Origin: Thalassia testudinum
Taxonomy: Eukaryota > Streptophyta > Magnoliopsida > Alismatales > Hydrocharitaceae
Length of the DNA: 64,000 nt
Direction of reading: 5' to 3'
NCBI GenBank assembly: GCA_037157565.1
Contig: JAZHRO010000036.1
Location: 138,748,501-138,812,500, forward strand
Made by a program: the position numbers and the translations under genes. Below, piece by piece: positions 58,990-64,000 of the stretch (its first letter is position 1; every line of letters starts with the position of its first letter). The notes beneath the pieces are model-generated. The model saw nothing but the letters and a program-made list of their open reading frames with translations. It did no database searches and was not told the DNA's origin.

Positions 58990-60933
58990 ATAACCAAAGG
59001 AGGAACAAGGTAAGGATAGGGGGAATGAAAGTAGGAAGAGGTAAGTAGATGCCCCAACCACATGTTCTAGTAACATTGCGCACCACCAACTCTTTGGAAG
59101 AATCAAGGTTTAGAATAAATCTTAAAAGGAGGCAAAGCTTTTGAAAACTCATTAAGATTAAATTGAGAAGTATTTAATATCCGTAAGCCATCAGAAGAAA
59201 TGACGTCCAAAACTCAAGTGATTTGTGCGAAAACGTATTTTCTTGAGAAGAAGTAACTTCCCTAGAATTCAAACTCATCCACCACAAGATGGAACATCAT
59301 TACAAGGCAATCAGGATTTAACCATCTCAAGCTCAAAATGGGGTTTGTCAGATTTGTTAGGAGGAAGCTCCTTGGATGAGGAGAACTCAAGAGCATGAAG
59401 TTTGCGACTTTTTATCACAGGTAATTTTAGAACTAGAAAGATCAACCATGGCAAGAGAGGAAGGATTCACCTGAAGGGGAGCAAAGGGTCCTGGTGTAGA
59501 GTCCACCAAGACCTCCTTCCCCTTACCTGAAGCCTAATGGAGAATCTGGGGTCAACACCAACAAAGCCCGAGCCTTTTTTTCTTACCCACCAGATGACCA
59601 GTAGATTGAGATGAAGGAAGAGACCCCCCCTCCCCCCCGAGAATTAAAGGAAGAATTAATACATGCCAGATTAGAAGAATCATCATCCCTCCCTAGGTCC
59701 TTTGGTGGGATAGGATCACAATCAAGCAGGGTAGGGGTATCCCAGTTGGGTTCCCCCGTCACCATAAGTCCTCCTTGAGCTGGGTGGCGCGGGTTCAAGC
59801 CCGCGTCTGGATGGGTTCCCCTTGGCCCATACGCTTATAGGATCAGGTGGCGGTGCTGCGCGCTGGGTACCCCGTCGAACGTTTGAGGCTTATGTCGATC
59901 GGCGGGACTGGCCCTCCCCAGTTTACCTTTATCGCCACGCAGGGGGTTCTGGGTTATCAAAAAAAGAAAAAAAAAAAGGATCACAATCAAAGGTGAAAAT
60001 AGGCTAAGGATCTTTAGGCAATCCTCCCATGGAGGGCCCTTGAGGGATCTTCCGTGGCAAGGGTAGAATTGTTGTTGACGAGATCGAAGGATCCACAGGA
60101 ACTGGAGGAGGAACAGGAGAAAATAGTGGCCAATCTTCAATTACTTAACACAGCAAAGAGGAATGTATTCAAAGAACTCTTTATTCGATCAACTCATCCC
60201 TATTCAAAATGAACACAAACTCAGAATGGGATCCCAGTAAATTGATTTCAATGCAAACCAGTGGATACCCAAGCCTAAAACCCTGCACTGTACGAGGATC
60301 AACACACAGAGGATTACCCAACTGATAGGCAATCAAGAGCAATGCATTGGGATGCAACAGGCGCACATTCAATCCTGGGAAGTCCACCCAAATAGGGGCC
60401 CAAGTAATGGGGGTGTCGGTACAAAAACAAGACCATTTAGCAAACTATAAACACACCCAATCAAGCACAACTGACTCAAGCAAGAAAACCTTACAGAAGT
60501 CAACATAAGAAGCACATCCAATAAGCCAATGACACCAATCCAACCGAACACTCGTAAAACCAGAGATCTCAACCTTGTTAGAAAGGAAATCCTTAACGGC
60601 CTGATAAGAAGGCTTAGGACCCCAAGATCGAATCACAACCAAAGTGGAAAGACTCCAACTTAGTTCGAAAATTTCGGATGAAGAGAAGGAAGTACAAAGA
60701 GTCCCATCTTCGATCTCCCACAATGCCTCAAGAAAGAAGCACCGCCATCGGTGAGGAGCCCCCCAGCCCCCCTCCGAAGAGCGGAGGAGAAAGGTCTTCA
60801 CCAGAAAAGAGGGCGAGGCAAACCCAAGAAGAAGAGCGGAGGAGAGGGAGAGAGCAGAAATCGAAATAAGAGGCGGAGGGGAAGAGACGCTCCGCAACTA
60901 AAGAGAGGAAATGAGTGCTCCTCTCCCGAGGAC
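58990..60933 (-). pseudogene. LINE ORF1 (DUF4283-type gag-like protein), SINE-interrupted
   Basis: 60660-60180 on the minus strand gives the plant L1 ORF1 domain across small shifts: YQAVKDFLSNKVEISGFTSV, SYVDFCKVFLLESVVLDWV, then WVDFPGLNVRLLHPNALLLIAYQLGNPL and DPRTVQGFRLGYPLVCIEINL. This matches the DUF4283 pattern (RNA-binding, gag-like). Downstream sequence to 58990 is Pro/Ser-rich with stops. I cannot confirm a zinc knuckle. The 5' end of the LINE is probably near 60933, where the hAT element starts. Confidence 0.75.
59726..59976 (+). mobile_element. tRNA-derived SINE inserted in LINE ORF1
   Basis: About 251 bp, flanked by the 14-bp target duplication AGGATCACAATCAA (59712-59725 and 59977-59990). 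It has a pol III box A-like GGTATCCCAGTTGG (59736-59749), a box B GGTTCAAGCCC (59792-59802) and an A-rich 3' tail (59960-59976). The two boxes have tRNA spacing. No complete tRNA fold is present. Confidence 0.9.
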
Positions 60934-62369
60934 TAAGGGTGTTCGTGGGTCAAGTAACCGCCCCATTTTCAGTTAACCTAACCTGACCCAATCTTAGTGG
61001 GTCATGACCTAAACCGACCCATTCAAATGGAAATCTAATAAATATAATATCCAATTGTGTTAAATTTGGTCATTGGTACCCGTTAGGTACATGATTAACT
61101 AATTTAGTTAAAATATAAAAATATAAAAACATGAAATATAATTTAAAGAAATTATAAACAAATAAAAATATATATGACAATATTCATTAAAATGATCAAA
61201 TACTTTTATAAATATATGAAAACATTTAAAAATATATTAAAAAATAACTTTATATAAAATATAAATTTAATAAGAAAAATGTTATTAAATAAAAGTAAAT
61301 TTAAAAATTAAATAATAATAAATAAAAACATAAAAATATATAATATAAATTATAAATTATAAATAAAAATATAAAATATAAACAATAATAAATAATTTAA
61401 AATTTAAAATTTAAAATTATAATAAATAAATAAATAATAATCATAAATAAAATAAATAAATCAATATTAAAAATTTAAAAATTAAAATAATAAAAATAAA
61501 TAAATAATAAAGGATAAAAATAAAAATAAAAATAAAAATAGATCTCACATCAATAAATCTTGACAACTATTAATAGTAGTAGTCATTTCTTTCTCTTAAA
61601 AAAAAAATGAAAACTTTAAGCACGTAACAATGTCTTCAAAATGGTGTCGGGGGGAATGCGCATGATTACCGAACTATGTATGCACTAGCGACGATGGAAA
61701 ACGACGCATGGGCATCATGCTTTGTCGGGAAGGCGTGTGTGACCAAGGATGGCGAGGAGGGGGTTTGTCGCATTGAAGGATCAAGGGAGGGAAGAAACCA
61801 CAGAAGCACTGAAGCCATCGTGGCGAGACCCTCTCCGGTGGCCACGTCACGTTTCACATCTTCGCCTACTCTCGGTCCGAACTCTGTGACCTCAAGCGCC
61901 TCCTCGCCTTCAAGCTCGACCATGTCCGCAACCTTGCAAGCTGAATCGAGTCTAGATCCACCGACCCAGGGAGCCTCAACATTGCCCTCATCGACCCTCG
62001 CTCCCTGCTAGCAGCTCCCTCTCTCCGATCTGCCTGAAGGGATAAGGGTTGTAATGGCCAATGGGTTGGGATTAAGCTGTGAGTATAGTGAGAATTGAGG
62101 AAAGGAGGATCACAAGTTAGCTTAGTTGGGTTACGAGGTTGGCAATATGAATGGATCATGGACGGGTCATATAACGAGTCATATGACGAGTCAATTAACA
62201 GGTACCCGTGGATGTCTTAACAGGTACCCAAACAGAGACCCGGGAAGTAACATGTCATATTTAATGGGTACCCAACCCATATTTTATAAATGAGTACCCG
62301 ACCCAATAGGGTCGAAAATGATGGGTCGGGTCGAGTACCCAAGATTAGAGGATTTTTTGAACACCCCTA
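60934..62369. mobile_element. Non-autonomous hAT-type DNA transposon
   Basis: 1436 bp, flanked by the 8-bp target duplication CCGAGGAC (60926-60933 and 62370-62377). Imperfect terminal inverted repeats read TAAGGGTGTTCG at the left and TAGGGGTGTTCA as the reverse complement of the right end. Subterminal regions are packed with GGGTC/GACCC and GGTACCC motifs, as expected for hAT transposase sites. Inside are a very AT-rich block (61030-61560) and a GC-richer block (61640-62040). No transposase is encoded. Confidence 0.9.
61640..62040 (+). other. GC-richer internal segment of the hAT element, possible captured gene fragment
   Basis: The plus-strand frame 61816-62037 is open except for one TGA at 61942. 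It reads like a real protein, with segments such as FHIFAYSRSELCDLKRLLAF and SLNIALIDPRSLLAA. Other frames (61676-62011 plus and 61666-61923 minus) are low-complexity. I do not recognise the protein. It may be host gene sequence picked up by the transposon. Confidence 0.4.
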
Positions 62370-62377
62370 CCGAGGAC

Positions 62378-62489
62378 CTCTTTTCCCCTTACATTAAAAG
62401 GTGCATAGCACTAGTAATGTGAATCCAATGACTACTTTGGCAACTGGTCGGATCGATAGGTGTCTTTAGGGGATACTACAATATTATGA
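62378..62489. other. Short junction between the hAT element and the copia pol
   Basis: No motif is recognised. It may belong to the copia remnant or to the LINE 5' region. Confidence 0.3.
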
Positions 62490-64000
62490 GATCATTTTTC
62501 AATATATTTTGTAGTAAAATGGTGTTGCTCAATTCAAACATCCTTGCATATTGATGTTGTCGAATATCACAGATATGTAATAGTATACCTTCTATATATT
62601 GGGAAGACGTGATTTTTACCACTTCCTATCTTTGATAATCAGATTCCAATATAGGATTTTATCAAAATGAAGAGTTGCTTTCTATTTAGCCTTGTATATT
62701 TGGATGTATGGCTTTTGTTCACCTCCTTAGTCCTCATAGGGATATGTTAGCACACAAAGAAGTAAAGTGTGTTTTCTTGGAATACTCCAAATCACAAAAA
62801 TGTATCGATGCTATGATCCCCTCCATAGATGCCATTATGCTAATGTGGATGTGACATTTTTTGAGTCAGTTCCATACTTCTTCATAGTAGGGTTCCATGT
62901 GACTATAATTCCTAATATGGTGCCTACGTCGATTCATCCTACACTATTAAAGGAAATAACTGTCATTGACACTCCAAAAGCTAGGTATTGTGCAACCCCT
63001 CGAAAGCTTCTAGTTGTTGTCCTCCATTTGAGCCTAGACAACCATTAGCTTTCAAGGTGTGTATAGTTTTAGCTGGAATTGATAATGCAGTTGTTAAAGA
63101 TACTTTAGATAATCGGGTGGTAGGTGCCTTAGCTATAAATGAGCAAATGGCTGGTGGTGATAGGCATGATTCTAATGCAAACTTGGACTAGCTGGTAGCC
63201 TTGAGACAGACATGTTGTAGATGCACCATGCATCTCATTTCCAAGCATGTCCCTGTGGCATGTCTTGGGTATTCTTTCATGTAGTTTTTTTTGGCACTAT
63301 CTATGATAAAAATTCCTACATCTCATCATCAAGCATTACTTGACTCGTAATGGAGATAGGCTTTGGAGGAGGAGATGTCAACTCTTACCTTTCATGGTAC
63401 ATGAGAACTTAGTAACCAACCATCCGATACCATAGTGGTAGGATATAAGTGGGTTTTCACTATAAAACACAATCTAGATGGATCGATTGCTCAATACAAG
63501 GTCAGGCTTGTTGCAAAGAGTTTCACGAAGATGTATACGGTAAACTTCTTTGATATCTTCTCACTAATGGTGCGAATTCTCACTATTAGCATCTTGATTT
63601 TAGTGTAATTTTAGTGAGATTTGCCTCTTCACTATCTAGATGTGAAGACACTTTCCTTTATGGAGATATACAGGAGGCAGTTTACATACATCAACCACTA
63701 GGCTTTGAGTCTCAAGGGAATTGCTGGAGTATGTCACCTCTACAAGGTGCTATATGGTCTGAAGCAAAGTCCTAGGGCATGGCTCCATAAGCTATATAAG
63801 GTGGTTGAAACTCGTGGATTTTGCAGATCTTCTATCGACTACTCTATGTTTATGCAATAGAAACCTAAAGGGATAATTGTGATGCTTGTTATATCAATGA
63901 CATTATACTTATTGGTAATGGTATTTGTGAATTGAAGAAGTGCTTGACTAGGAATTTTGTAATCAAGGACCTAGGTTCTCCTAGGTACTATTTGGAATTG
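62490..64000 (+). pseudogene. Decayed Ty1/copia pol: integrase end and reverse transcriptase
   Basis: 62490-62920 matches the end of copia integrase in shifting frames: NGV-type context, then HLLSPHRDMLAHKEVKCVFL, YRCYDPLHRCHYANVDVTFFESVPYF. 63430-64000 matches copia reverse transcriptase: VVGYKWVFTIKHNLDGSIAQYK, RLVAKSFTK, PLHYLDVKT, YINHXALGFE-like and LYGLKQSPRAWLHKLYK. The catalytic YVDD is changed to YIND at 63890-63901. It runs off the right window edge. It is clearly dead. Confidence 0.85.

Larger units (their letters stand above)
23650..60933 (-). mobile_element. L1-type LINE, split into four parts by nested insertions
   Basis: Read on the minus strand, the remaining parts are ORF1 (60933-58985, with a SINE), endonuclease (56570-55699), reverse transcriptase first half (53034-51796), then reverse transcriptase end, zf-RVT domain and RNase H (25671-23650). 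Precise target duplications show where D2, B2 and the SINE entered. The gap at element 3 lacks about 45-50 residues of reverse transcriptase, so sequence was lost there. Both the order and the coding frames support one original LINE, although the two sides of element 3 could come from two copies. The 3' poly(A) tail and the terminal duplication are not clear. Confidence 0.7.

Noticed and set aside
59736..59802. tRNA gene
   Set aside because: Box A and box B have tRNA spacing, but no complete cloverleaf is seen; target duplication and A-rich tail identify a SINE.
23590..62400. Possible LINE target duplication TACATT(T)AAAAG at about 23600 and 62395
   Set aside because: Match is short, imperfect and AT-rich, no poly(A) tail adjoins it, and the right copy lies beyond the hAT element, so it may be chance.

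Overview
This is plant nuclear DNA from a large, repeat-rich genome. The evidence is Athila-type Ty3/gypsy polyprotein remains, SIRE/Maximus-like copia LTRs, a plant L1-type LINE with an RNase H tail, a tRNA-derived SINE, a hAT element, and one G-type (bulb) lectin gene. That gene is GC-rich against AT-rich flanks, which fits a monocot or magnoliid, but I cannot name the species.

Layout. 1-8024 is the right part of a non-autonomous LTR retrotransposon (element 1; tRNA-Asp primer site, one decayed acidic frame, 2.7 kb 3' LTR). 8025-17200 holds LTR fragments of family D, split by a complete gag-only copia element (element C, 10748-16912, TSD ATAAG) whose 3' LTR carries a solo LTR of family A (A1, TSD CTTCT). 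About 17230-19050 is a diverged Athila-type LTR (E). 19051-23649 is the only non-repetitive-looking part and holds the lectin gene (21121-22569, minus).

From 23650 to 60933 one minus-strand L1 LINE has been blown apart by nested insertions. These are an Athila element (element 3, 25672-51795), solo LTR B2 (TSD ATAAA), solo LTR D2 (TSD TCTCC) and a SINE (14-bp TSD). Element 3 in turn holds a complete non-autonomous relative (element 2, 26781-35651, TSD GTTGG), solo LTR A2 (TSD CTAGG), B1 inside A2 (TSD CCTAT), and a 4.0 kb solo LTR F (TSD GATGT). A hAT element (60934-62369, 8-bp TSD CCGAGGAC) and a dead copia pol (about 62490-64000) close the window.

The least expected signal is regulatory. 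The SIRE-like LTR families A and C each carry an array of a 10-bp palindrome upstream of the TATA box. The palindrome differs (CAGACGTCTG in A, GTACCGGTAC in C), yet each array ends 109-111 bp before TATAAATA. The GACGTC palindrome of A recurs in the unrelated LTR family B and in the Athila LTR of element 3. Apart from the lectin gene and the gag of element C, I see no intact protein-coding gene.
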